Source of the DNA: Shewanella salipaludis
Lineage (GTDB): Bacteria; Pseudomonadota; Gammaproteobacteria; Enterobacterales; Shewanellaceae
Assembly: GCF_012911865.1 (NCBI RefSeq)
Contig: NZ_JAAXYH010000006.1
Span: 1-64,000, forward strand
Length of the DNA stretch: 64,000 nucleotides
Reading direction: 5' to 3'
Part shown: in pieces, positions 56,007 to 64,000 of the stretch
Layout: every line of letters begins with the position of its first letter
Position numbering within the stretch: the stretch's first letter is position 1
Notes under the pieces: generated by a model
Told to the model about the DNA's origin: nothing
What the model saw: the letters and a program-made list of their open reading frames with translations, nothing else
The model's database searches: none
Program-made: the position numbers and the translations under genes

Positions 56007-56435
56007 ATGAATACATTTCGATTTAACGACTCACTTTACAAAAAGTACAACTTGAAAATGCTGTGTATTACCGCACCGGTAGTTTTGGTTTTTTATGCTC
56101 TAATCGAAGAATTGGGTTTACCGAATTTTGTTATTGCTGTGGTAATCTTCATATGCTGGCTCATCGTAAACCGGCCAATGTTTCTGATGCCAGATGATAA
56201 TAAATATCGTTCTGATATCGAAGTAACGACAAGCACAAATGAAATAACCGTACTTAATCCGAAAACACATTATAAATTTACGAAACTGTATTCTGATATT
56301 GCGGAAGCTAAGAGCTACAACTACTTTGGTATGCCTATCATCAAATTGATATTTCAAGGAAATGAAGTGATTCATTTTGTCGGCTTAGAATCTAGCGACA
56401 GGCTGTTTGATATTGTGAGCAAGCGTCTTAAGTAA
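56007..56435 (+). CDS. Small membrane protein, likely gene-cassette product
   Basis: 142 residues, no family recognised. Two membrane helices (about 19-35 and 39-57; VLVFYALIEELGLPNFVIAVVIFICWLIV) are followed by a cytoplasmic part with strands resembling a PH-like or YcxB-like fold (EITVLNPKTHYKFTKLYSDIAEAK, IKLIFQGNEVIHFVGL). The codon usage is much more AT-rich than in neighbouring housekeeping genes. The TAA stop is the start of an attC-like site (TAACAAG), the layout of an integron gene cassette. It has no separate promoter that I can place. Confidence 0.7.
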   Translation: MNTFRFNDSLYKKYNLKMLCITAPVVLVFYALIEELGLPNFVIAVVIFICWLIVNRPMFLMPDDNKYRSDIEVTTSTNEITVLNPKTHYKFTKLYSDIAEAKSYNYFGMPIIKLIFQGNEVIHFVGLESSDRLFDIVSKRLK

Positions 56436-56519
56436 CAAGTGCTTCAGGTTTAACTTCGTGCTGCTACGCAGCACGAAGTTGGGAAGCTGGCGTCATTGCC
56501 CCTCAAGCAAACGTTAATT
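56433..56519 (+). other. attC-like recombination site 1
   Basis: Begins TAACAAGTGCTTCAGG and ends CCCTCAAGCAAACGTTA, which as the reverse complement (TAACGTTTGCTTGAGGG) pairs with the start in the style of attC sites. The centre is a 12-base-pair hairpin AACTTCGTGCTG / CAGCACGAAGTT. Its first bases are the stop codon of the preceding gene; the crossover triplet GTT is at 56513-56515 although the seventh base of GTTRRRY does not fit well. Confidence 0.6.
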
Positions 56520-56540
56520 TTAGTACAGGGAACTTTGTTG

Positions 56541-57005
56541 ATGTTTAAGAACTTTATTTTTTCGTTGGTTATGATTGCATCGCTTACCGGTTGCAGTGCA
56601 ACAGGCCCAAAATTCACTCAAACGGAAGCGCCCAAGGCCAATCAAGCTAAGGTTTATTTCTATCGTCCCAAGGCCATGCTGGATGGTGCAGCCGCTCCAA
56701 CAGTGCAGATAAATGGTGTTGATAGTTTTAATATCAGCAACGGCGGCTACCAGGTTTTGGATCTTAATCGTGGCGAAACGGTAATCTCGGTCAAAGAAGG
56801 CGGGTTTGTGTCCAATTGGCGTGCCGGGCCATTGCAAATCTCTTTCGACGCTCAAGCTAATCACACCTATTTTGTTCGCTTAACGGCTGAGCTTGCCAAT
56901 GCAGCATATCTTGGAGGCATAGTGAGTATTTCTGGTAATTATTCGCTTGGACTGGTTAATCAAGAAACTGCATTACAAGAGTTGCATGAAACTAAGAAAA
57001 ACTAA
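56541..57005 (+). CDS. DUF2846-type lipoprotein, likely gene-cassette product
   Basis: 154 residues from ATG 56541. Lipobox LTGC (C18). The mature part (AKVYFYRPKAMLDGAAAPTVQINGVDSFNISNGGYQVLDLNRGETVISVKEG) carries the DUF2846 pattern seen in many small proteobacterial lipoproteins of unknown function. Like the preceding gene it ends in TAA overlapping TAACAAGG, the start of a second attC-like site, so it appears to be a complete cassette. An upstream in-frame extension to 56496 is inside attC 1 and is rejected. Confidence 0.75.
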   Translation: MFKNFIFSLVMIASLTGCSATGPKFTQTEAPKANQAKVYFYRPKAMLDGAAAPTVQINGVDSFNISNGGYQVLDLNRGETVISVKEGGFVSNWRAGPLQISFDAQANHTYFVRLTAELANAAYLGGIVSISGNYSLGLVNQETALQELHETKKN

Positions 57006-57067
57006 CAAGGCAAGCCAGCATCACACCTTCGGTGCTGGACTCGCTAACGCTCGGCCGCTGTTGGCAG
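57003..57067 (+). other. attC-like recombination site 2
   Basis: Starts TAACAAGGCAAGCC at the stop of the lipoprotein gene; central hairpin CCAGCA / TGCTGG around an ACCTTCGGT loop; then TCGCTAACGCTCGGCCGCTG and GTTGGCA with the crossover GTT at 57060-57062. The end is less conserved than in site 1, so the last base is uncertain. Confidence 0.5.
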
Positions 57068-57098
57068 CGATATGATTCCCTTTGCCAAATAGACAAAT

Positions 57099-57141
57099 AG
57101 TCTCCTTAGCGGAAATTCAAAAAATTTCCGCTAAGGAGACT
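57099..57141. repeat. Perfect 19-base inverted repeat
   Basis: AGTCTCCTTAGCGGAAATT (57099-57117) and its exact complement (57123-57141) separated by CAAAA. No T tract on either side, so it is not a standard terminator. It lies between attC-like site 2 and tadA. Confidence 0.9.
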
Positions 57142-57302
57142 CTGACAGAGCCTTGTAGTGGCAGAGTGTTTGCTGCACACCGCTGCCGTGCTTGCACATG
57201 CCTGCCGCTGGCTAATGCCGCTGAACTTTCCCCCGAATCCAACATCGGACAAATGACCCGTCTACAAATGTCAGTGTCTCGATTCGAAGGCGCCCAGAAA
57301 CT

Positions 57303-57311
57303 TGGTATACT
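57303..57311 (+). promoter_or_regulatory. Extended -10 promoter element for tadA
   Basis: TGGTATACT fits the extended -10 pattern TGnTATAAT with one mismatch; the matching -35 region is weak (TTCGAA, 57283-57288). It is 25 bases before the tadA start. Confidence 0.5.
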
Positions 57312-57336
57312 GCGGTGCTGAAGTCGATAAGAGTTA

Positions 57337-57870
57337 ATGGACAAAGTGGAAAATCAATCTAAGGCAATGCAACTGACCCAAGAGCAGCAAGACGAACATT
57401 GGATGCGGCTGGCGCTCGAGTTGGCCGCGGAGGCCGAAAGCCAGGGGGAAGTGCCGGTCGGCGCCGTGCTGGTCAAGGACGGCGAGCTTATTGCTTCAGG
57501 TTTCAATTATTGCATAGGTCTCAAGGATCCCAGTGCCCATGCCGAGATGCAGTGTCTGCGTGAGGCGGGGCAAGTGTTGCAAAATTATCGCCTGCTGGAC
57601 ACCACCTTGTATGTCACCCTGGAGCCCTGTGCCATGTGCGCCGGCGCCATGGTGCACAGCCGCATTGCCCGCCTGGTGTTCGGCGCCAGGGATGAGAAGA
57701 CCGGCGCCGCAGGTACAGTGGTGAACCTGGTACAGCACCCGGCATTCAATCATCAACTGGCGGTGACGGCCGGGGTGATGGAGGCTGTGTGCAGCGAGCA
57801 GTTGAGTCAATTTTTTCGCCGTCGCCGCAAGGAACAGAAGGCGTTGAAGAAAGCCGCTAAGGCCAGCTAA
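57337..57870 (+). CDS. tadA: tRNA(adenosine-34) deaminase
   Basis: 177 residues. Zinc-dependent deaminase converting the wobble adenosine of tRNA-Arg to inosine. Catalytic HAE (68-70) and PCAMC (97-101) are intact. The first ten residues precede the usual start region QLTQEQQDEHWMRLAL, and ATG 57367 is a possible alternative. The C-terminal tail is rich in Arg and Lys. It is followed by mltF (convergent) and purL, a conserved neighbourhood. Confidence 0.95.
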   Translation: MDKVENQSKAMQLTQEQQDEHWMRLALELAAEAESQGEVPVGAVLVKDGELIASGFNYCIGLKDPSAHAEMQCLREAGQVLQNYRLLDTTLYVTLEPCAMCAGAMVHSRIARLVFGARDEKTGAAGTVVNLVQHPAFNHQLAVTAGVMEAVCSEQLSQFFRRRRKEQKALKKAAKAS

Positions 57871-58297
57871 GTCACTCAGGCTGGCTAGTTCAATGCCGGG
57901 GCCGACGCCTGGCTTGTTGCCGGGTCTTGCTTGTTCTCTGAATGAGTCGGTGGATTGGACGTCGGAGCAGGAATCTGCTCCGAGCCTGGGGCTTGCAGTC
58001 AGTCCTGTACCTGGAGAAAGGTAAAAAATAACTTTTGTCGATTCAGAATGCGTCTGTGGCGTATCTTGAGCAGGGTGCGGCGCCTGGCGGCGGTATTGTT
58101 TATGCTTCTTCTTTTCATCTCAAACCTCTTATCTTAAACGTTTGATCTTAATTAAAAGTCTGGTCTCAAACGTTTGCAGTGCAAGTTCATTCTCATCGGC
58201 CATTGGCGGCCTATGCCTGAACCGTCAACGACAGTAACAGTTGCCCCGGCTGCAGGCAAGCACACAGGTTTATCGGCAACTGTTTATCCCGGGATAC
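57871..58297. other. Convergent gap between tadA and mltF
   Basis: 427 bases, no gene seen. It contains a 9-base hairpin TCGGAGCAG-GAAT-CTGCTCCGA (57962-57983) without a T tract and two AAACGTTT palindromes (58136-58143 and 58168-58175). The second, CAAACGTTTGCA, resembles the PurR operator core but lies at gene ends, not before a promoter. Confidence 0.4.
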
Positions 58298-59803
58298 TCA
58301 GCGGGGGAGTTTGGGCTCGGCGAGCGGCACCTCGTTGGGCCCGTCCCCGGAAAGCGCCACCGGCTGGGGCTCTGCCGGCGTCAGAATGCCCGGCTGGGCT
58401 GTCACTTCCAGATGCCGTTCCTGATTGTCTATCCACACCAAGGTATCGTAGTAACGGCGAATGCTGTCGACATAATGCACCGCCTCGCTGCCTCTGGCGT
58501 AGCCGTAGCGTGTCTGCTGGTAGTATTTGCGTTTTTGCAGCAAAGGCAGCACCTTCTTGATGTCACGCCAGGCGCTGGGATTGAGATCCATCTGCTCGGC
58601 GAGCTTTCTGGCATCTTCCACATGCCCCATGCCTATGTTGTAGGAGGCCAGGGCGAACCAGATGCGTTGATTCTCCGGGATGGAGTCGGGCAGGCGGTCC
58701 ATGATGTCCGCCAGGTAAATGGCGCCGCCGCGTATGCTCTGTTCGGCGTCGAGCCTGTTGCTGATCCCCACCCGTTTCGCCGTGGGCATGGTGAGCATCA
58801 TCATGCCCCTGACCCCGGTGGGTGAGCGGGCATTGGGATCCCAGTGGGACTCCTGGTAGCTGGTTGCCGCCAATTTGCGCCAATCCAGGGTGCCGGCATA
58901 GGACTCGAACAGCTTGCGGTATCTGGGCAGGACCCTGTCTATGGCGCGGATGAAGGCCCGGGTATCGACATAATCGAAACGTTTGACGTGACCGAAGTAT
59001 TTCTCGTTGAGGTGTGCCAGGGTTCCGGCCCTTTGCTCGCTATGCCAGAAGGCCAGCAGCTGGCTCATCAGGGTATCGCTGTCCTGTGGGGCCAGCAGCC
59101 ATACCACATCCAGCCCCTGTTCCAGGAGCATGCCGTCCCTGAGTTCCGGCAGGTAGCGGCGGTTGATCTGCAGGCTGGTGGAGTCGGTTATTGTGTAGTC
59201 CAGCTCACCGTTGGCTATCATGGTCAGCAGTTCTTCATTGTCTTTGTCGTACACCTGCTCCCATAGCAACTTGGGGTGATCTTGTTGCAACTGGGTGAGG
59301 GTATCGACGAAGGCGGAGTCGGCGATAACCGCTATGCTGCCTTCCAGCTGATCTATGGCCTGTGGCGGTGGCAGGCCCTCACGGTAGACCAACACCTGAT
59401 TGACCTTGTAGAGCGGTGGCCCCAGGCGGAATTGTTCTTCGCGGCTGACGGTTTTGCTCATGCCGGCGGCGATGATGTCTATCTCCCCGGTTTTGAGTGC
59501 CTGGTAGAGTTCGCTGCGACTGGGATAGGGGGTCATGGTCATGGGCAGATGCAGATATTCGGCGAAACGGCTGGCCATCTCATAGTCGAAGCCGCTGAAT
59601 CCCTGACCCGAATTCATGAAGATCTGCGGCCCGTAGAGGGTGCCGACCCTGAGCTCGACCAATGGGGGCTGAGGCGGGGCCAGGTCTATGTCCTCTATCC
59701 CGGCCGGCTGGCAGGCACTCAGCAGGCTGCATAGCAGCAGGGCAAGCCAGCGAGAGCGGCTGGGGCCGAATAGGGAGTAGGTAAACTTATTCAATATAAT
59801 CAA
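58298..59803 (-). CDS. mltF: Membrane-bound lytic murein transglycosylase F
   Basis: 501 residues. Lipobox LLSAC (C31), then a periplasmic solute-binding-like (SBP_bac_3) domain of about 40-270 ([58 protein letters not shown]), then an SLT lysozyme-like domain with catalytic glutamate in [11 protein letters not shown] (near residue 320) and [17 protein letters not shown]. It cleaves peptidoglycan glycan strands at the outer membrane. The neighbourhood mltF-purL is conserved in gamma-proteobacteria; the two are divergent. Confidence 0.95.
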   Translation of the reverse strand: MIILNKFTYSLFGPSRSRWLALLLCSLLSACQPAGIEDIDLAPPQPPLVELRVGTLYGPQIFMNSGQGFSGFDYEMASRFAEYLHLPMTMTPYPSRSELYQALKTGEIDIIAAGMSKTVSREEQFRLGPPLYKVNQVLVYREGLPPPQAIDQLEGSIAVIADSAFVDTLTQLQQDHPKLLWEQVYDKDNEELLTMIANGELDYTITDSTSLQINRRYLPELRDGMLLEQGLDVVWLLAPQDSDTLMSQLLAFWHSEQRAGTLAHLNEKYFGHVKRFDYVDTRAFIRAIDRVLPRYRKLFESYAGTLDWRKLAATSYQESHWDPNARSPTGVRGMMMLTMPTAKRVGISNRLDAEQSIRGGAIYLADIMDRLPDSIPENQRIWFALASYNIGMGHVEDARKLAEQMDLNPSAWRDIKKVLPLLQKRKYYQQTRYGYARGSEAVHYVDSIRRYYDTLVWIDNQERHLEVTAQPGILTPAEPQPVALSGDGPNEVPLAEPKLPR

Positions 59804-59997
59804 TTCAGTAGCTTGGCAATGCTGGGCTAGGCAGCTTGTCGGGCTGGATTCTGGCTGAGGTGAGTCTGGGTATTTGTCATAGTGTCGACACCGCCTTTTT
59901 CTCAGTAGAATAATGTTTTCAGAAATAGATCCCTTTTATATCACAGGAAACTGGCTTTTGAGCAAGGTCAGCAGGTGATTTGTGGCCGACATTTCCT

Positions 59998-60003
59998 TAT
60001 AAT
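59998..60003 (+). promoter_or_regulatory. Probable -10 element of purL
   Basis: Perfect TATAAT 47 bases upstream of purL; a -35 is not obvious. No PurR operator is visible in the mltF-purL gap. Confidence 0.4.
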
Positions 60004-60049
60004 AGCGCCACCTTCGACCCTGCAATAATAAATAATAAGGTGAATAGAC

Positions 60050-63000
60050 GTGATGGAGATCATCCGCGGAGCCCCTGCACTCTCGGCATTTAGGGTGCAA
60101 AAGCTGATGGAGGCCTGCGAAATCGCGGCGCTTCCGGTACGGCAAATCTATGCTGAGTATGTTCATTTGGCGGATTTGAATGAGTCGCTCGACACTAACG
60201 AACGTCAGCAACTCGAAAAAATTCTTACCTATGGACCGGCGATAGAATCCCATACGCCCCAAGGTTCACTTCTGTTTGTTACTCCCCGCCCCGGCACAAT
60301 TTCCCCCTGGTCTTCAAAAGCAACCGACATAGCCCACAACTGTGGTCTGGGTAAGGTCAAGCGTCTGGAACGCGGCCTGGCCTACTATGTGGAGTCCGAT
60401 GCCCTGAACCAGGCACAACAACAGGCACTGAGCGCCCTGTTGCATGACCGCATGGTCGAGATCATCCTCGATGATTTTGCCAAGGCAGAGGTGCTCTTTC
60501 GCCGCACCGAACCGGCCGAGTTCAAGAGTGTCAACATTCTCGGCGAGGGCCGCCGTGCCCTGGAAGTGGCTAACACTCAGCTGGGACTGGCGCTGGCCGA
60601 AGACGAGATCGACTATCTGGTCGAAAACTTCGTGCGGCTCAAGCGCAACCCACACGACATAGAGCTGATGATGTTTGCCCAGGCGAACTCGGAGCATTGT
60701 CGTCATAAGATTTTCAACGCAGATTGGACCATAGATGGCGAAGTTCAGCCTAAATCTTTGTTCAAGATGATCAAGAACACTTTCGAAAAGACCCCGGATA
60801 ACGTCTTGTCTGCCTATAAAGACAACGCCGCCGTGATGCAAGGTTCGGTCGCCGGACGCTTCTTCCCGGATCCCGATGGGGTTTACAGCTATCACACAGA
60901 GCCCATGCATGTGTTGATGAAGGTGGAGACCCATAACCATCCGACCGCCATCAGTCCATACCCGGGCGCAGCCACAGGCTCGGGCGGCGAGATCCGCGAT
61001 GAAGGCGCCACCGGCCGCGGCTCCAAGCCCAAGGCAGGTTTGACAGGTTTCAGCGTATCCAACCTCAAGATCCCCGGCTTCGTTCAGCCTTGGGAAGGGG
61101 ATTACGGCAAGCCTGAGCGCATCGTCAGCGCATTGGACATAATGACCGAAGGCCCATTGGGCGGCGCGGCGTTCAACAACGAATTCGGCCGTCCGGCGCT
61201 GGTGGGTTACTTCCGTACCTATGAGCAGCAGGTCAGCAGCCACAACGGTGTCGAAGTGCGCGGCTACCATAAGCCGATCATGTTGGCCGGTGGTCTGGGC
61301 AACATTCGCGAAGATCATGTACAGAAAGGTGAAATCACGGTCGGCGCCAAGCTGATAGTGCTGGGTGGCCCGGCGATGAATATCGGTCTGGGCGGCGGCG
61401 CAGCCTCGTCCATGGCCTCGGGCCAGTCGAGCGAAGACCTGGACTTCGCCTCGGTGCAGCGTGAAAACCCTGAGATGGAACGCCGTTGTCAGGAAGTGAT
61501 CGACCGTTGCTGGCAGCTGGGCGATGAGAACCCGATTCAGTTTATCCACGACGTGGGCGCCGGCGGTCTGTCGAATGCCTTCCCCGAGTTGGTGAACGAC
61601 GGTGAGCGCGGTGGCTTGTTCAACCTGCGCAAGGTGCCATCCGACGAGCCCGGCATGAGTCCGTTGGAGATCTGGTGTAACGAATCCCAGGAGCGTTATG
61701 TGCTCTCGGTCGCACCGGAAAACCTGGCGCTCTTTAGCCAGATCTGTGAGCGCGAGCGCGCGCCATTCGCGGTTGTGGGTGAAGCCACCGCCGAGAAACA
61801 TCTGACTCTGGCCGACAGCCATTTCGACAACAAGCCGATCGATCTGCCGTTGGAAGTCTTGCTCGGCAAGGCCCCCAAGATGAGCCGTGATGTGGTCAGC
61901 GCCAAGGCGCAATCGCCGGCGTTGGATCAGAGCAAGATTGACGTCAAAGAGGCGGTCAGCCGTATCCTGCGTCTGCCGACCGTGGCCGACAAGACCTTCC
62001 TCATCAGCATTGGCGACCGCACCGTGACCGGCCTGGTCAACCGGGATCAGATGGTCGGTCCCTGGCAGGTACCTGTTGCCGACTGCGCCGTGACCGCGGC
62101 CAGCTTCGACAGCTATGCCGGTGAAGCCATGTCGATCGGCGAGCGCACGCCGCTGGCACTGCTCGACTTCGGCGCCTCGGCGCGTATGGCGGTGGCCGAG
62201 TCTGTCATGAACATAGCAGGCACAGACATAGGCTCGTTCAAGCGCATCAAGCTGTCGGCCAACTGGATGTCGGCCGCCGGTCACCCGGGGGAAGATGCGG
62301 GTCTGTATGAAGCGGTCAAGGCCGTGGGTGAGCAGCTGTGTCCCGAGCTGGAGCTGACCATTCCTGTCGGTAAAGACTCAATGTCGATGAAGACGGCCTG
62401 GCAGCAGGATGGCGAGGAAAAAACCGTCACTTCGCCCATGTCGCTGGTGATCACCGCCTTCAGTGTGGTGCAGGACATACGCAATACAGTGACGCCTGAG
62501 CTGCGCAGCGATAAGGGCGACACCGCCTTGCTGCTGCTGGACTTGGGCGCGGGCAAGAACCGCTTGGGCGGCTCTTGTCTGGCCCAGGTGTATGGTGAAC
62601 TGGGCGATGTGGCCCCGGATCTGGACGATGCCGCCCTGCTGCGCGGCTTCTTCGAGGTGACTCAGGCGCTGGTGGCCGACAAGGCGCTCATCGCCTATCA
62701 CGACCGCAGCGACGGCGGCCTGTTCACCACCCTGGTGGAAATGGCCTTCGCCGGTAACACAGGCTTGGCGATCGATCTGGCGGGCCTTGGCGGCACGGAT
62801 CTCGAGCGACTGTTCAACGAAGAACTGGGCGCTGTGATCCAGGTCGCTGCCGCCGAAGCCGAGGCCATCCAGGCCAAGTTTGCCGCGGCCGGGGTGCCTT
62901 GTCATTCGATAGGCACACTGGCGGGCGATCAGCTTGTCAGCATCAGAGACGGCGAGCGTGTCATCTTCAGCGACACCCGCATCGCCCTGCGTACCCTCTG

Positions 63001-63934
63001 GTCCGAGACCACCTACCGCATGCAGGCGCTGCGTGACAACCCTGAATGTGCGCTGGAAGAGTTCAAGCTGAAGCAGGATGCCAGCGACTCGGGGCTCACA
63101 GTCAAGCTCGGCTTCGATACCCGTGAAGATGTGGCCGCACCTTACATTCTCAAGGGCGTCGCCCCCAAGATGGCGATACTGCGTGAGCAGGGCGTCAACT
63201 CCCATGTGGAAATGGCGGCGGCGTTCGACCGTGCCGGCTTCGAGAGTCGCGACGTGCATATGTCGGATATCCTCTCGGGTCGCATCAGCCTGGATGAGTT
63301 CCAGGGGCTGGTGGCCTGTGGCGGCTTCTCCTACGGTGACGTGCTGGGTGCGGGAGAGGGCTGGGCCAAGTCGATCCTGTTCAACGACCGTGCCCGTGAT
63401 GAGTTCTCGCGCTTCTTCGAGCGTGATGCCAGCTTCGCCCTCGGCGTCTGTAATGGCTGTCAGATGTTGTCCAATCTGAAGGAAATCATTCCCGGCAGCG
63501 AACATTGGCCACGTTTTGTGCGCAATCGCTCCGAGCGTTTCGAAGCCCGCTTCAGCCTGGTGGAAGTGCAGCAGAGTCCCTCCATCTTCTTCGAAGGTAT
63601 GGCGGGTTCGCGCATGCCGATCGCCGTTTCCCACGGTGAAGGCTTGGCCGAGTTTGCCAGCCCGGAAGCGCTGGCCTTGGCCGAAGCCTCAGGCACTATT
63701 GCGTTGCGCTTCGTCAACGGCCAGGGTGAGATAGCGACCCAGTACCCGCAGAACCCCAACGGTTCGCCAAACGGCCTGACGGGGATCTGCAGCACGGATG
63801 GCCGCGTCACTCTGATGATGCCGCACCCAGAGCGGGTATTCAGAACGGTCGCTAACTCCTGGCACCCGGATGCCTGGGGCGAAGACAGCCCCTGGATGCG
63901 TATGTTCCGCAACGCCAGGGTCAAGCTGGGCTAA
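60050..63934 (+). CDS. purL: Phosphoribosylformylglycinamidine synthase
   Basis: 1294 residues, the large single-chain form. It converts FGAR and glutamine to FGAM in purine synthesis. Start GTG 60050 followed at once by ATG 60053 ([17 protein letters not shown]); E. coli PurL also begins MMEI. N-terminal PurS-like part, two AIRS-type ATP-binding halves ([72 protein letters not shown]), and a C-terminal class I amidotransferase with catalytic cysteine in GVCNGCQM (near residue 1133) and the HPERVF triad. Single gene, divergent from mltF. Confidence 0.97.
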   Translation: MMEIIRGAPALSAFRVQKLMEACEIAALPVRQIYAEYVHLADLNESLDTNERQQLEKILTYGPAIESHTPQGSLLFVTPRPGTISPWSSKATDIAHNCGLGKVKRLERGLAYYVESDALNQAQQQALSALLHDRMVEIILDDFAKAEVLFRRTEPAEFKSVNILGEGRRALEVANTQLGLALAEDEIDYLVENFVRLKRNPHDIELMMFAQANSEHCRHKIFNADWTIDGEVQPKSLFKMIKNTFEKTPDNVLSAYKDNAAVMQGSVAGRFFPDPDGVYSYHTEPMHVLMKVETHNHPTAISPYPGAATGSGGEIRDEGATGRGSKPKAGLTGFSVSNLKIPGFVQPWEGDYGKPERIVSALDIMTEGPLGGAAFNNEFGRPALVGYFRTYEQQVSSHNGVEVRGYHKPIMLAGGLGNIREDHVQKGEITVGAKLIVLGGPAMNIGLGGGAASSMASGQSSEDLDFASVQRENPEMERRCQEVIDRCWQLGDENPIQFIHDVGAGGLSNAFPELVNDGERGGLFNLRKVPSDEPGMSPLEIWCNESQERYVLSVAPENLALFSQICERERAPFAVVGEATAEKHLTLADSHFDNKPIDLPLEVLLGKAPKMSRDVVSAKAQSPALDQSKIDVKEAVSRILRLPTVADKTFLISIGDRTVTGLVNRDQMVGPWQVPVADCAVTAASFDSYAGEAMSIGERTPLALLDFGASARMAVAESVMNIAGTDIGSFKRIKLSANWMSAAGHPGEDAGLYEAVKAVGEQLCPELELTIPVGKDSMSMKTAWQQDGEEKTVTSPMSLVITAFSVVQDIRNTVTPELRSDKGDTALLLLDLGAGKNRLGGSCLAQVYGELGDVAPDLDDAALLRGFFEVTQALVADKALIAYHDRSDGGLFTTLVEMAFAGNTGLAIDLAGLGGTDLERLFNEELGAVIQVAAAEAEAIQAKFAAAGVPCHSIGTLAGDQLVSIRDGERVIFSDTRIALRTLWSETTYRMQALRDNPECALEEFKLKQDASDSGLTVKLGFDTREDVAAPYILKGVAPKMAILREQGVNSHVEMAAAFDRAGFESRDVHMSDILSGRISLDEFQGLVACGGFSYGDVLGAGEGWAKSILFNDRARDEFSRFFERDASFALGVCNGCQMLSNLKEIIPGSEHWPRFVRNRSERFEARFSLVEVQQSPSIFFEGMAGSRMPIAVSHGEGLAEFASPEALALAEASGTIALRFVNGQGEIATQYPQNPNGSPNGLTGICSTDGRVTLMMPHPERVFRTVANSWHPDAWGEDSPWMRMFRNARVKLG

Positions 63935-63980
63935 TGCATGATGCTCGGGGTTAGGTCTTGAGCCGAAAGCCAATCAAGAA

Positions 63981-64000
63981 AGGAGCGATTCATCGCTCCT
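63981..64000 (+). terminator. Terminator after purL, cut by the window edge
   Basis: AGGAGCGA-TTCA-TCGCTCCT, eight-pair stem with tetraloop; the expected T tract would lie beyond base 64000. Confidence 0.6.

Noticed and set aside
57955..58137. Short gene of 60 residues with hydrophobic end
   Set aside because: No ribosome-binding site, and the frame covers a hairpin region of the tadA-mltF gap; composition not protein-like.
59804..60049. PurR operator before purL
   Set aside because: I looked for GCAAACGTTT-like sequence in the mltF-purL gap and found none.
60314..62284. A 656-residue open frame on the minus strand across purL
   Set aside because: Antisense shadow of purL with histidine/glutamine-rich, unprotein-like composition; same for the 418-residue frame at 62378-63634.

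Overview
This is a 64 kb chromosomal segment of a gamma-proteobacterium, almost certainly a Shewanella of the higher-GC branch. That inference rests on the tmRNA tag ANDDNYALAA, the order smpB/ssrA - ratAB/bamE - split-borosin pair - TonB receptor - aceBA, and the rlmN-pilW-rodZ-ispG-hisS-yfgM-bamB-der and guaBA / tadA-mltF-purL blocks. The species cannot be named from this sequence alone.

Layout. (1) 1-5200 is an accessory block: the 3' part of a type I restriction specificity gene, a translationally coupled ATPase + HNH nuclease pair of Septu (PtuAB) type, and two unrecognised genes. It stops against the 3' end of ssrA, a common island attachment site. (2) 5200-7800 holds ssrA and smpB (trans-translation), ratA-ratB and bamE. 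(3) 8255-11100 is a compact cluster: a borosin-type backbone N-methyltransferase (SonM-like), its separate 71-residue precursor (SonA-like) and a TPR-GGDEF diguanylate cyclase, closed by a strong terminator. (4) 11197-19261 has a TonB receptor with a Fur box, the glyoxylate shunt aceB-aceA behind a promoter with FadR-like palindromes, and an HDOD-GAF protein. (5) 19263-22074 (minus) has an NTF2-like secreted protein, an MtfA-like peptidase and an orphan ParA with a small partner; an elaborate nested inverted repeat lies beyond the partner. (6) 22599-29690 has GNAT acetyltransferases, a DUF3820 protein, pirin/DoxX with a divergent LysR regulator, a 5'-nucleotidase-like protein without signal peptide, and a CNNM/CBS membrane protein. 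(7) 29865-38793 is the conserved housekeeping block for rRNA/tRNA modification, pilus assembly, cell shape, isoprenoids, tRNA charging, outer-membrane assembly and ribosome GTPase. (8) 39095-44155 encodes a 1686-residue lipoprotein with calcium-type repeats and propeller domains, flanked by two nearly identical copies of the der terminator. (9) 44370-52228 has a GNAT protein, a second TonB receptor, an AraC/GlxA regulator divergent from an MBL-fold hydrolase, and xseA. (10) 52349-55536 is guaB-guaA. (11) 56007-57067 looks like two integron gene cassettes, each with an attC-like site starting in its stop codon, with no integrase in view. (12) 57337-63934 holds tadA, mltF and purL.

The main leads are the borosin pair joined to a c-di-GMP enzyme, the Septu-type pair inside a restriction locus beside ssrA, the small cassette array after guaA, the giant lipoprotein between duplicated terminators, and the ParA pair with a candidate centromere-like structure. 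All assignments come from reading the sequence and recalling protein families; no database search was run.
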